Shown in pieces: positions 1 to 6,168 of a stretch of 21,429 nucleotides of DNA. The notes below the pieces were generated by a model, which searched no databases, was not told the DNA's origin, and saw only the letters and a program-made list of their open reading frames with translations. How positions within the stretch are numbered: position 1 is the stretch's first letter; each line of letters begins with the position of its first letter. The DNA comes from Cyanobacteria bacterium UBA9971 (GTDB lineage Bacteria > Cyanobacteriota > Vampirovibrionia > Gastranaerophilales > UBA9971). The stretch spans positions 4,729 to 26,157 of the forward strand of contig DNRP01000116.1 in assembly GCA_003499955.1 (NCBI GenBank), given 5' to 3'. The translations under genes and the position numbers were made by a program.

Positions 1-176
1 AAAGCCTGTCCTCTGGTAGGCTTTTCTTCTCTATAAATTAAGCGCATTATAGTAGATTTACCTGCTCCGCTTGTTCCGGTAAGAAAAATAAACTCTCCCA
101 CCTTGATATGCAGGTTTATGCTATCCAGAGCTCTTTGCGCCCCATATGTTTTTATTACATTTCTAAATCTGATCAT
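1..176 (-). CDS. ftsE: Cell-division ABC transporter ATP-binding protein FtsE (partial, N-terminal end)
   Basis: Only the first 58 codons are in the window; the gene runs off the left edge. The product begins MIRFRNVIKTYG and has a Walker A motif, GTSGAGKST, at residues 34-42, preceded by the FtsE-like 'GEFIFLTG'. FtsE is the cytoplasmic ATPase that pairs with the membrane protein FtsX to control peptidoglycan hydrolases at the division septum. The short spacing between the start and Walker A, and the 'FLTGxSGAGKST' wording, favour FtsE over LolD or other small ABC ATPases, but the ABC signature and Walker B are outside the window. The ATG at 174-176 has only a weak purine-rich stretch (TTAGAAA) in front of it. 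It lies 121 bp after the transketolase C subunit, with a palindromic repeat between them, so it may or may not share that transcript. Confidence 0.72.
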   Translation of the reverse strand, partial: MIRFRNVIKTYGAQRALDSINLHIKVGEFIFLTGTSGAGKSTIMRLIYREEKPTRGQA

Positions 177-207
177 TTTTTCTAACTATATTCGACTTAT
201 ATTTTTC

Positions 208-259
208 TGTCATTACGAGGAGGCGCTTTGCGCCAACATGGCAATCTTAATAAATGACA
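208..259. repeat. Palindromic intergenic repeat, TGTCATT...AATGACA type (copy R1)
   Basis: The ends TGTCATT (208-214) and AATGACA (253-259) are perfect inverted repeats. Inside is a GGCG-CTTTG-CGCC hairpin (222-234) followed by 'GGCAATCTTA'. The core 'GTCATTACGAGGAG' resembles the copies near 5214 and 15267. It sits between the transketolase C subunit and ftsE. The structure is seen directly; that it belongs to one dispersed family is inference from shared ends and core. Confidence 0.6.
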
Positions 260-297
260 TCTTACTATTGATTGGAAATTATATTATAGCAAAAACT

Positions 298-1254
298 TTA
301 TTTATTTTTAAATTCAACTAATTTTATTGCTTCATCTATAAATTTTTCTGCTGTTAATCCATATTTTGCCATTAATTCGGTATCTTTTCCACTTTGTCCG
401 AATTGATCTCTTACGCCGATTCTTTTAACGGGAATAGGAAGGGTTTCGGATAAAAGTTCGCATACCGCACCGCCAAGACCGCCTATTATGGAATGATTTT
501 CAACGGTCATAACAACGCCTGTTTTTTGCGCGCTTTGAAGAATCGTTTTTTCATCCAGAGGTTTAATTGTGGAAACATTTATAACTTCCGCGGAAATTCC
601 TTTCTGTTCAAGTATTTCAGCGCATTTTAAGCATTCAATAACGGTTTCTCCGTATGAAGCAATTGTTAAATCTTTTCCTTCTCTTAAAATATGGGCTTTC
701 ATGTCGAATTTATATTCTGCTTCATCATGTAATTCGGGAAGATTGGGTCTTGGAATTCTTAGATAGACAGGACCTTTGTACTCTGTGGCAAATTTTACCG
801 CTGCTTTAACTTCAATACTGTCCGCAGGAGCTATTACTGTCATGTTGGGCATTACTCTCATCAGGCAAATATCTTCGAGTGCCTGATGGCTTGCGCCGTC
901 TTCACCGACTGTTAAACCGCCGTGAGTTCCGACGACTTTCACGTTGAATTTTGGATACGCAATAGAATTTCTTACCTGCTCCCATGCCCTGCCAGATGCA
1001 AAGATAGCAAACGTGCTTATAAACGGGATTTTTCCCGCTGAAGCAAAACCCGCCGCAGTGCTGACAGCGTCTTGTTCCGCTATACCCATATTGAAAAATC
1101 TTTCAGGACAAGCATTTTTAAAAATTATTGTCTGGGTGGATTTTGACAAATCACAGTCCAATACTACAATATCTTGATTTTCTTTGCCCAATTCCGCTAA
1201 TGCTTCACCGTAAGCTACTCTAAGCGAACTAATTTTTCTATTATCAGTAATCAT
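298..1254 (-). CDS. Transketolase, C-terminal subunit (split enzyme)
   Basis: This 318-residue protein is the pyrimidine-binding half plus C-terminal domain of a two-subunit transketolase. It carries the conserved 'MGIAEQ' with the catalytic glutamate at E60, which activates the thiamine diphosphate ring. It is followed by 'GFASAGKIPFISTFAIF' and the 'THGGLTVGEDGASHQALED' loop (about residues 108-127), typical of transketolases. The C-terminal domain (about 190-318) has the usual 'VENHSIIGGLGGAV'. With the N-terminal subunit just upstream (6-bp gap) it should transfer two-carbon ketol units between sugar phosphates in the non-oxidative pentose phosphate pathway. Its length is normal for the split form. 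DXP synthase is a related family, but the separation into 286- and 318-residue subunits fits split transketolase better. It is the last gene of the ribF-csaB-wecG-tkt operon. Confidence 0.9.
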   Translation of the reverse strand: MITDNRKISSLRVAYGEALAELGKENQDIVVLDCDLSKSTQTIIFKNACPERFFNMGIAEQDAVSTAAGFASAGKIPFISTFAIFASGRAWEQVRNSIAYPKFNVKVVGTHGGLTVGEDGASHQALEDICLMRVMPNMTVIAPADSIEVKAAVKFATEYKGPVYLRIPRPNLPELHDEAEYKFDMKAHILREGKDLTIASYGETVIECLKCAEILEQKGISAEVINVSTIKPLDEKTILQSAQKTGVVMTVENHSIIGGLGGAVCELLSETLPIPVKRIGVRDQFGQSGKDTELMAKYGLTAEKFIDEAIKLVEFKNK

Positions 1255-1260
1255 ATTTTA

Positions 1261-2121
1261 TTATAATCCTCTTAATTCGTTAATTGCTTTGTTAAATTCG
1301 TCATCATTCGGGGCTTTTCCGTGCCATCCGGCATTATTTTCCATAAAGGAAACCCCTTTGCCTTTAACTGTATTGGCAATTATCACAACAGGAGAAGTTT
1401 TTTCGCTTCCCAGAAGTGAAGCTTTTTGATACGCTTCATAAATTTCCTGATAATCATGACCGTTTATTTCAAGGACTTCCCACCCGAAAGCTTTCCATTT
1501 ATCCGTCAGAGGTTCAAGTCCCATAACGTCTTCGGTGTTACCGTCAATCTGTAACCTGTTTCTGTCAACAATTGCAACGAGATTATCAAGCTTGTAATGT
1601 TTGGAAGTCATGGCAGCTTCCCATATCTGACCTTCCTGTAATTCGCCATCCCCCATAAGTACAAACACTTTTGCGGGGTTTTTGTCTAATTTTAATGAAA
1701 GAGCAATCCCATTAGCCATAGAAAGCCCCTGTCCGAGAGAGCCTGATGGAACTTCAACACCGGGGACATATTCACTATTGGGATGTCCCTGTAATTTTGC
1801 ACCCAATTGTCTGAAACTATCGGTTTCTGATGGACAAAAATAACCAAATTCGCATAAAACACTGTATAAAGCGGCAGACGCATGTCCTTTTGACAGAATA
1901 AACCTGTCTCTTTTAGTCCATTCATTATCCTGTTTCCATTGAGGAGCAAGTTTCATTGTTTTTTTATAAAGAATAAGAAGTAAGTCAATAGCCGATAAAG
2001 CGCCGCCGACATGTCCTGATTGAGCTTTGTAGACCATTGTTAAAGCTCGTTCTCTAAGGTTTTTGGATATTGTTTCTAATTCTTTAAGTTCTTCTTCGTT
2101 AAATCTTTTTGTTTGTTCCAT
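1261..2121 (-). CDS. Transketolase, N-terminal subunit (split enzyme)
   Basis: This is the 286-residue pyrophosphate-binding half of a two-subunit transketolase. The thiamine diphosphate motif starts at GDG (157-159, in 'GDGELQEGQIWEAA') and closes at N188 in 'VDRNRLQ'. Other conserved elements are 'QSGHVGG' (34-40, with a cofactor-contacting His), 'LSKGHAS' (76-82), 'LQGHPN' and 'PSGSLGQGLS' (125-134). The start ATG is one base after the stop of the upstream glycosyltransferase, and the C-terminal subunit follows after 6 bp, so translational coupling is likely. Single-chain transketolases are about 650 residues; 286 + 318 equals the split architecture seen in archaea and many bacteria. The function is not in doubt. 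Why it sits with surface-glycan genes is not shown by the sequence; supply of C5/C7 sugar phosphates is a reasonable guess. Confidence 0.92.
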   Translation of the reverse strand: MEQTKRFNEEELKELETISKNLRERALTMVYKAQSGHVGGALSAIDLLLILYKKTMKLAPQWKQDNEWTKRDRFILSKGHASAALYSVLCEFGYFCPSETDSFRQLGAKLQGHPNSEYVPGVEVPSGSLGQGLSMANGIALSLKLDKNPAKVFVLMGDGELQEGQIWEAAMTSKHYKLDNLVAIVDRNRLQIDGNTEDVMGLEPLTDKWKAFGWEVLEINGHDYQEIYEAYQKASLLGSEKTSPVVIIANTVKGKGVSFMENNAGWHGKAPNDDEFNKAINELRGL

Positions 2122-2122
2122 A

Positions 2123-2884
2123 TCAATACTCTCTTCTTGATTTTTGTCCTAAAATAGCAGCTCTGAAAATAAACAAAGGCAGCGCAGGAAACATCCTGCT
2201 AAATCGTGACGGTTGCTTAATTAACCTGTATAACCATTCCAGCCCAAAAATTCTGAAAAAGACAGGCGCTCTTTTGACTTTTTTTGCCCACACGTCAAAA
2301 CTTCCGCCGACTCCTATCATAACAGTATGAGGAAGTTCTTCCCTGTATTTGCTTATAATGTATTCCTGTCTTGGCGCGCCTAATGCCACTAAAAGCAAAT
2401 GAGGATTAAGTTCTTTAAGTTTATCAGTTATTTCCGGCATGTCGTTATCGGAAAAATACCCGTTGCGAGCATAAACAATGTTTATTTCGGGGTATTTCAG
2501 TTTTAATTCTTTTTGAAGCAGCTCAATAACTTTCTGTGTTGCCCCCAAAAAAGCGACTTTGTAGTTGTTTTTGGCACATCTGTCTATTAGGGTTTCTGAA
2601 AATTCTATTCCTGCAAGTTTTTTTATATTAAATCCCTGCCGTCTTAGAGCAAGTTCCATGCCGGTGCTGTCAGGAATTATAAGTCCTGCTTTTTTGATTA
2701 TGGCATCAAGTTCGGGATTTTTTTCGGCAGCAAGTATTATTTCAGGGTTTATAGTAACCACATGAAGTCCTTTTCCTGTTGCCATAAAATTTTCTGCAAA
2801 ATCAAGAGCCTCCTCTTTTGTGACTAAATCAACAGGATAGCCTAAAACACAAGCTCTTTTTTGTTTATTATCCGTGTAAGACAC
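2123..2884 (-). CDS. WecG/TagA/CpsF-family glycosyltransferase
   Basis: The protein matches the family that moves N-acetylmannosamine (TagA) or its uronate (WecG) from UDP to an undecaprenyl-linked GlcNAc on the inner face of the membrane. Diagnostic elements, in order, are 'LGYPVDLVTKEEAL' near the N-terminus, 'IIPDSTGMELALRRQG', 'GATQKVIELLQKEL', 'NPHLLLVALGAPRQE' and the C-terminal 'GVGGSFDVWAKKVKRAP' with 'GLEWLYRLIKQPSR'. The reading frame is open up to a TTG at 2908 (261 aa). I prefer the GTG at 2882-2884 (253 aa) because GGAG lies 8 bases upstream of it, while the TTG has no good ribosome site. It follows csaB, a pairing also known from Firmicutes surface-polymer clusters, and precedes the transketolase N subunit with a single base between. 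The exact sugar is not predictable from sequence. Confidence 0.85.
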   Translation of the reverse strand: MSYTDNKQKRACVLGYPVDLVTKEEALDFAENFMATGKGLHVVTINPEIILAAEKNPELDAIIKKAGLIIPDSTGMELALRRQGFNIKKLAGIEFSETLIDRCAKNNYKVAFLGATQKVIELLQKELKLKYPEINIVYARNGYFSDNDMPEITDKLKELNPHLLLVALGAPRQEYIISKYREELPHTVMIGVGGSFDVWAKKVKRAPVFFRIFGLEWLYRLIKQPSRFSRMFPALPLFIFRAAILGQKSRREY

Positions 2885-2919
2885 TTTAGTTTCTCCATCT
2901 CCCGACAATATAATATATT

Positions 2920-3999
2920 TTACTCTTGAATTATTGTATTAAGCAATAAAACAAAGTTATCCCTGCAAATTTGAGATTTTTTTTCAGAAAATTCTTTTAA
3001 ATCGTACCTGATTTTTTCCTTATTTGATATTAATTCATCAAGTTTAAGAACAAAATTATCTTTACTTTTGTTAAGAGCATTCATGTTTATAAAAGGCATC
3101 TTTGATTCTAAAGCAAGACTGGTAACTTTAGGATCATAAGATAAAGCCAGTGTCGGCACGTTAAAGTTAGCAGAAATAAGACATGCATGAAATCTCATCC
3201 CGATTAGATAATCAAGGTTTCCAAGTATATTTATACTCTGGTCAATTGAAAGACCTGAATAAATCCTTACTTCCGAATGTAAATCTTTCTTTAAAAGAAT
3301 ATTTTTAAGTCTTTGCATAATTTCGAGATCATGTGTATCCTGAAGTGAAATTAAATTAATACAATTTTTTTCATCATTAAATTTTTCGCTTAAGATATTC
3401 GCAATAACATTTATATTTTTATTTGTAAGAGTTTTCCATTCTCTTAACTGCACACCTATATTTATTTTATCAACTTTTAAAAGTTTTTCTTCCGTAGAAA
3501 TTTCAAGTGACCATGCCGGATCGGTAGCTAAAATAGAATTAACTCCGAGTTTTTTCAGGAAAGTTTGGCTTTCTTTATCCCTAACAGTTATTAAATCAAC
3601 TTTTGAAAGTACAAGTTTAGTTAAAAATCTTGCTATTATTGTACTTATTGGACCTATTCCCTGTGCAAATATTATTGTTTTTTTTCCAAAATATTTTGCG
3701 AGAAAAATCAGACTTAAATAATAAATAAAGCTTCTGCAACTGGTTACATCCTGAAGAAGACTGCCGCCCCCGCTTATAAAGACATTGCAGGATTTCATTT
3801 TTTTAATAATTTCTTTTGAATTAAATCTGTGAATAGAATCCACATCATAAATTCTTTTTATTTTTGCAGGATTATTTGAAATTACTGTTATTCTGGGATT
3901 AGTAAGGTGTTTTTTTAATTCATACACCATGGCATGCAAAATCGCATCATCTCCGAAGTTATCAAAGCCGTAATATCCTGAAATTAAAATCTTTTTCAT
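2920..3999 (-). CDS. csaB: Polysaccharide pyruvyl transferase, CsaB-like
   Basis: This is a 359-residue cytoplasmic-type protein without a signal peptide, with a polysaccharide pyruvyl transferase domain over most of its length. The N-terminus 'ISGYYGFDNFGDDAIL' and the glycine-rich 'FISGGGSLLQDVTS' (about 74-87) are hallmarks of CsaB, as are 'IIFAQGIGPI' and the C-terminal 'IGMRFHACLISANFNVPTLALSYDPKV'. CsaB adds a ketal-linked pyruvate from phosphoenolpyruvate to a cell-wall polysaccharide; in Bacillus this lets SLH-domain proteins bind. The ATG overlaps the ribF stop (ATGA, 4 bp), indicating coupled translation. The next gene is a WecG/TagA glycosyltransferase that could build the acceptor. 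Parts of this gene are more AT-rich than its neighbours. Its acceptor in this organism is unknown; an S-layer or SLH-protein role is inference. Confidence 0.85.
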   Translation of the reverse strand: MKKILISGYYGFDNFGDDAILHAMVYELKKHLTNPRITVISNNPAKIKRIYDVDSIHRFNSKEIIKKMKSCNVFISGGGSLLQDVTSCRSFIYYLSLIFLAKYFGKKTIIFAQGIGPISTIIARFLTKLVLSKVDLITVRDKESQTFLKKLGVNSILATDPAWSLEISTEEKLLKVDKINIGVQLREWKTLTNKNINVIANILSEKFNDEKNCINLISLQDTHDLEIMQRLKNILLKKDLHSEVRIYSGLSIDQSINILGNLDYLIGMRFHACLISANFNVPTLALSYDPKVTSLALESKMPFINMNALNKSKDNFVLKLDELISNKEKIRYDLKEFSEKKSQICRDNFVLLLNTIIQE

Positions 4000-5087
4000 T
4001 TTATAAAATCACAATCTTTTTTTATTTGAATTTTTAACTCTTCAAGGGAATTAAATTTTATTTCGTTCCGTATTCTTTCAAGAAAGGAAATTTCGATAAT
4101 TTTGCCGTAAATATCCTCATCAAAATCAAGAATATGTGCTTCCACCAGATCTTTTTTCAGATCGCCGATAGTTGGTCTTTTGCCAATATTAATTACAGCA
4201 TGATAAACCTTTGCGTCGATTTTAACAAGACCTGAATATACTCCATTTAAAGGAATAATTAAATCATCAGGTAATAAAAGGTTTGCAGTAGGGAATCCCA
4301 GCGTTCTTCCCAAATGCTGACCGTGAATTACAGTGCCTTTTATTTTAAAAGATCTGCCCAAAAATTTTGCGGCAGTTTCAACATCACCTTTTAATATAAA
4401 TTTTCTTATAACAGAACTGCTTACAACATGGCTATCAATTTTAACAGGAGAGATTATACTTACTTCATAGCCGTGTTTTTTGCTGTAATTTTCAAGAAAT
4501 TTGCCGTTTCCTGGTTTGTTGTCCTCATTTTTGTCAAAGTATTTAGTGCATGAATCCGGTTGCCTAAGTTTGCAGCTTTGCTTGCCTTCGTTTTTGTCAA
4601 AGTATTTAGTGCATGAATCTGGTTGCCTAAGTTTGCAGCTTTGCTTGCCTTCGTTTTTGTCAAAGTATTTAGTGCATGAATCTGGTTGCCTAAGTTTGCA
4701 GCTTTGCTGCCCAAACTTGTGATTATAGCCGATTGTAATGCTTTTTGCGTTCAAACAGCCGATTAAAATATTTTTCAGATATTCTTTTGCTGTCATTGAG
4801 GCGAGTTTTTCATCAAAATCAAGAACGACAGCCGCCTGAACTCCAAGATTTTCAAAAAGCTCCAGTCTTTCTTCAATAGAAGTAATAATATCAGGATTGG
4901 ATTTTGAAATAACAAAACGGGGATGTTTTGAAAAAGTTACAACCGCGCTGGTATTTCCGAGCTCTTGAGCCTTTTTAACAGCATTAAGGATAACTTTTTG
5001 ATGTCCGAGATGCACCCCGTCAAAAACACCTAAAGCCAAACAGGAAGATTCCAGCAAATTTTCTTTTAATTCCCGAAAAACGAGCAA
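3996..5087 (-). CDS. ribF: Bifunctional riboflavin kinase / FMN adenylyltransferase with an internal triplicated repeat
   Basis: RibF converts riboflavin to FMN and then FAD in the cytoplasm. The N-terminal adenylyltransferase domain has 'GVFDGVHLGHQ' (20-30, nucleotide-binding HxGH type) and 'TIGYNHKFG' (118-126). The C-terminal riboflavin kinase domain has 'GFPTAN', 'PLNGVYSG', 'NIGKRPT' and 'VEAHILDF'. At 363 residues it is about 50-60 longer than usual. The excess is three tandem copies of a 21-residue unit (about 127-190, 'QSCKLRQPDSC' + 'TKYFDKNEG') inserted right after FG126 and before 'GNGKFLENY', a loop next to the conserved substrate motif. The start is a TTG at 5085-5087 with AAGG 10 bases upstream; an in-frame stop lies a few codons before it, and no ATG or GTG is available. 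First gene of the minus-strand operon. Whether the insert affects FAD synthesis cannot be told from sequence. Confidence 0.93.
   Translation of the reverse strand: MLVFRELKENLLESSCLALGVFDGVHLGHQKVILNAVKKAQELGNTSAVVTFSKHPRFVISKSNPDIITSIEERLELFENLGVQAAVVLDFDEKLASMTAKEYLKNILIGCLNAKSITIGYNHKFGQQSCKLRQPDSCTKYFDKNEGKQSCKLRQPDSCTKYFDKNEGKQSCKLRQPDSCTKYFDKNEDNKPGNGKFLENYSKKHGYEVSIISPVKIDSHVVSSSVIRKFILKGDVETAAKFLGRSFKIKGTVIHGQHLGRTLGFPTANLLLPDDLIIPLNGVYSGLVKIDAKVYHAVINIGKRPTIGDLKKDLVEAHILDFDEDIYGKIIEISFLERIRNEIKFNSLEELKIQIKKDCDFIK
4520..4708 (-). repeat. Tandem 63-bp repeat, three copies, in frame inside ribF
   Basis: Three head-to-tail copies with exact 63-bp spacing (for example 'TTTTTGTCAAAG' at 4528, 4591 and 4654). 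Copies 2 and 3 are essentially identical; copy 1 (nearest the ribF 3' side) has a few substitutions at its edge and one C for T in 'GAATCCGG'. The period is a multiple of three, so copy-number change keeps ribF in frame. The unit has no stop codon in the ribF frame, in the next minus-strand frame, or in one plus-strand frame, so all three stay open through the array. No spacer is present, so it is not a CRISPR. Confidence 0.93.
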
Positions 5088-5213
5088 TTTGTACAGACCT
5101 TTTTATGAATTCATAAACATACTAATTAAAATTATAGTATAAATTTCAACTGAAGGCTCGATTTAATTAAGTGTAAATTGTTAAATTATTGAAAGGGGAA
5201 TGAATATTGAAAT

Positions 5214-5251
5214 TGTCATTGCAAGAGACCAATGGGAGAGTGGTAATGACA
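5214..5251. repeat. Palindromic intergenic repeat, TGTCATT...AATGACA type (copy R2)
   Basis: TGTCATT (5214-5220) and AATGACA (5245-5251) are a perfect 7-bp inverted repeat enclosing 24 bases ('GCAAGAGACCAATGGG...'). It lies between the divergently transcribed ribF and the prepilin gene and touches the left end of the duplicated leader described below. It is the shortest copy in the window. The rest of the 5088-5390 gap is AT-rich leader and promoter sequence. Confidence 0.55.
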
Positions 5252-5365
5252 TTTTTGTATATTTTTATCTTTGATTTAATATATATTTTGATTTAACATG
5301 AATATATATATAATTAAAATTATATAGAACGTCTTGAGTTAATCAAAGTAAATTAAAAATAAGGA
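5252..5365 (+). repeat. Direct repeat, leader copy A, upstream of prepilin gene
   Basis: The stretch shares 'TCTTTGATTTAATATATA', 'ATAGAAYGTCTTGRGTTAA' and 'GTAAATTAAAAATAAGGATA' with copy B at 6072-6167, with small indels (copy A has an extra AT-rich segment in the middle). The two copies therefore bracket the prepilin gene as imperfect direct repeats. A TTGATT box (5288) and TATAAT (5309-5314) with 15-bp spacing could be a promoter, but spacing is poor and the whole region is AT-rich. Confidence 0.75.
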
Positions 5366-5390
5366 TAATTTAAGGAATTAAATTTTTAAT

Positions 5391-6071
5391 GTGAGTAATA
5401 TTCAAAGAGGTTTTACATTAGCAGAAGTATTGGTAACCTTGGCAATTATTGGTGTGATTGCTTCATTAACGATTCCAAAGATTGTTGCAAGCACAAATAA
5501 AACAAAATATGGTACAGCACTCAAAAAAACTGTTGCCGTTTTAAATCAGGTAATAATAAAAAATATAGCCGAAGATGATACAGATACAGCAACTACGACG
5601 ATTACTGATAATGATACACTTGCAGCTTATTTTGCAGTTAAGTTAAATGTATTAAAAAATGATGGCAATGGCAGTTTATGGTTGGCTGACGGAACAAGAT
5701 TGTCATTTTTTCATACAGGCGGCGGTTCCGGTTGTGGTACAATTTCTGATGTATATGTTTTTGATCCTAACATTGCTAATGCATGTTATGTTGTAGTTGA
5801 TGTAAATGGGGATAAAAAACCTAATATAAAATCATATGGAGTATATGCTAATGCTACCGCAGTATCTTATTCAGATGTATGGATACTTGGAATAAACCCA
5901 AGATCCGTAAAACCTGTTATTCTTGATGCTAACACTACTACGGTTGCAGCGCTCAAAGATATAAACGGTAATGTTCTTAACTATACAGAATTTGAAGATA
6001 GAGATGATGCATCTATGTGTGCTGTGTTAGATGTTCCAGCTATAATAAAAATAGTCATTCCCCACCCTTAA
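5391..6071 (+). CDS. Type IV prepilin-like (pseudopilin) protein
   Basis: The 226-residue product starts with a short leader, MSNIQRG, cut before F8, followed by the class III signal 'FTLAEVLVTLAIIGVIASL' with Glu at position +5. This is a type IV prepilin N-terminus processed and N-methylated by PilD, with the hydrophobic helix held in the inner membrane until assembly. The rest is a soluble head with an acidic, Thr/Asn-rich region, a 'GGGSGCG' turn and two further cysteines (in 'ANACYVV' and 'ASMCAVL'). The start used is GTG at 5391; AAGGA lies 14 bases upstream, so initiation is uncertain (an ATT at 5382 would be better spaced). The last codons (IVIPHP) run into sequence resembling the intergenic repeat ('GTCATTCC'), so the C-terminus may have been altered. 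It lies between leader copies A and B. Confidence 0.85.
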   Translation: MSNIQRGFTLAEVLVTLAIIGVIASLTIPKIVASTNKTKYGTALKKTVAVLNQVIIKNIAEDDTDTATTTITDNDTLAAYFAVKLNVLKNDGNGSLWLADGTRLSFFHTGGGSGCGTISDVYVFDPNIANACYVVVDVNGDKKPNIKSYGVYANATAVSYSDVWILGINPRSVKPVILDANTTTVAALKDINGNVLNYTEFEDRDDASMCAVLDVPAIIKIVIPHP

Positions 6072-6167
6072 AAATTTTTACACTATTTTTGTCTTTGATT
6101 TAATATATACATGGTTTAAATTATTATAGAATGTCTTGGGTTAAAGAGTAAATTAAAAATAAGGATA
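6072..6167 (+). repeat. Direct repeat, leader copy B, upstream of FAD oxidoreductase
   Basis: This is the second copy of the leader described for 5252-5365. It runs from just after the prepilin stop codon to the ribosome site of the oxidoreductase. It lacks the extra 'ATGAATATATATATAATT' middle segment of copy A. The shared end 'AAAAATAAGGATA' supplies the AAGGA used by the downstream gene. Confidence 0.75.
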
Positions 6168-6168
6168 A

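Noticed and set aside
103..321. 72-residue plus-strand ORF over the left-end gap
   Set aside because: It overlaps ftsE antisense and the R1 repeat, and its hydrophobic sequence comes from AT-rich DNA; no ribosome site.
4520..4708. CRISPR array
   Set aside because: Copies are directly adjacent with no spacers and lie in frame within ribF.
4460..4722. Alternative ORFs on both strands across the ribF repeat
   Set aside because: They exist only because the 63-bp unit lacks stops in those frames; ribF domains on both sides are intact in the main frame.
5088..5390. FMN riboswitch near ribF
   Set aside because: No RFN-element conserved stems are seen; the region is an AT-rich promoter and leader with a small palindrome.
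5391..6167. Insertion sequence carrying the prepilin gene
   Set aside because: The flanking repeats are direct leader copies, not terminal inverted repeats, and no transposase is present.
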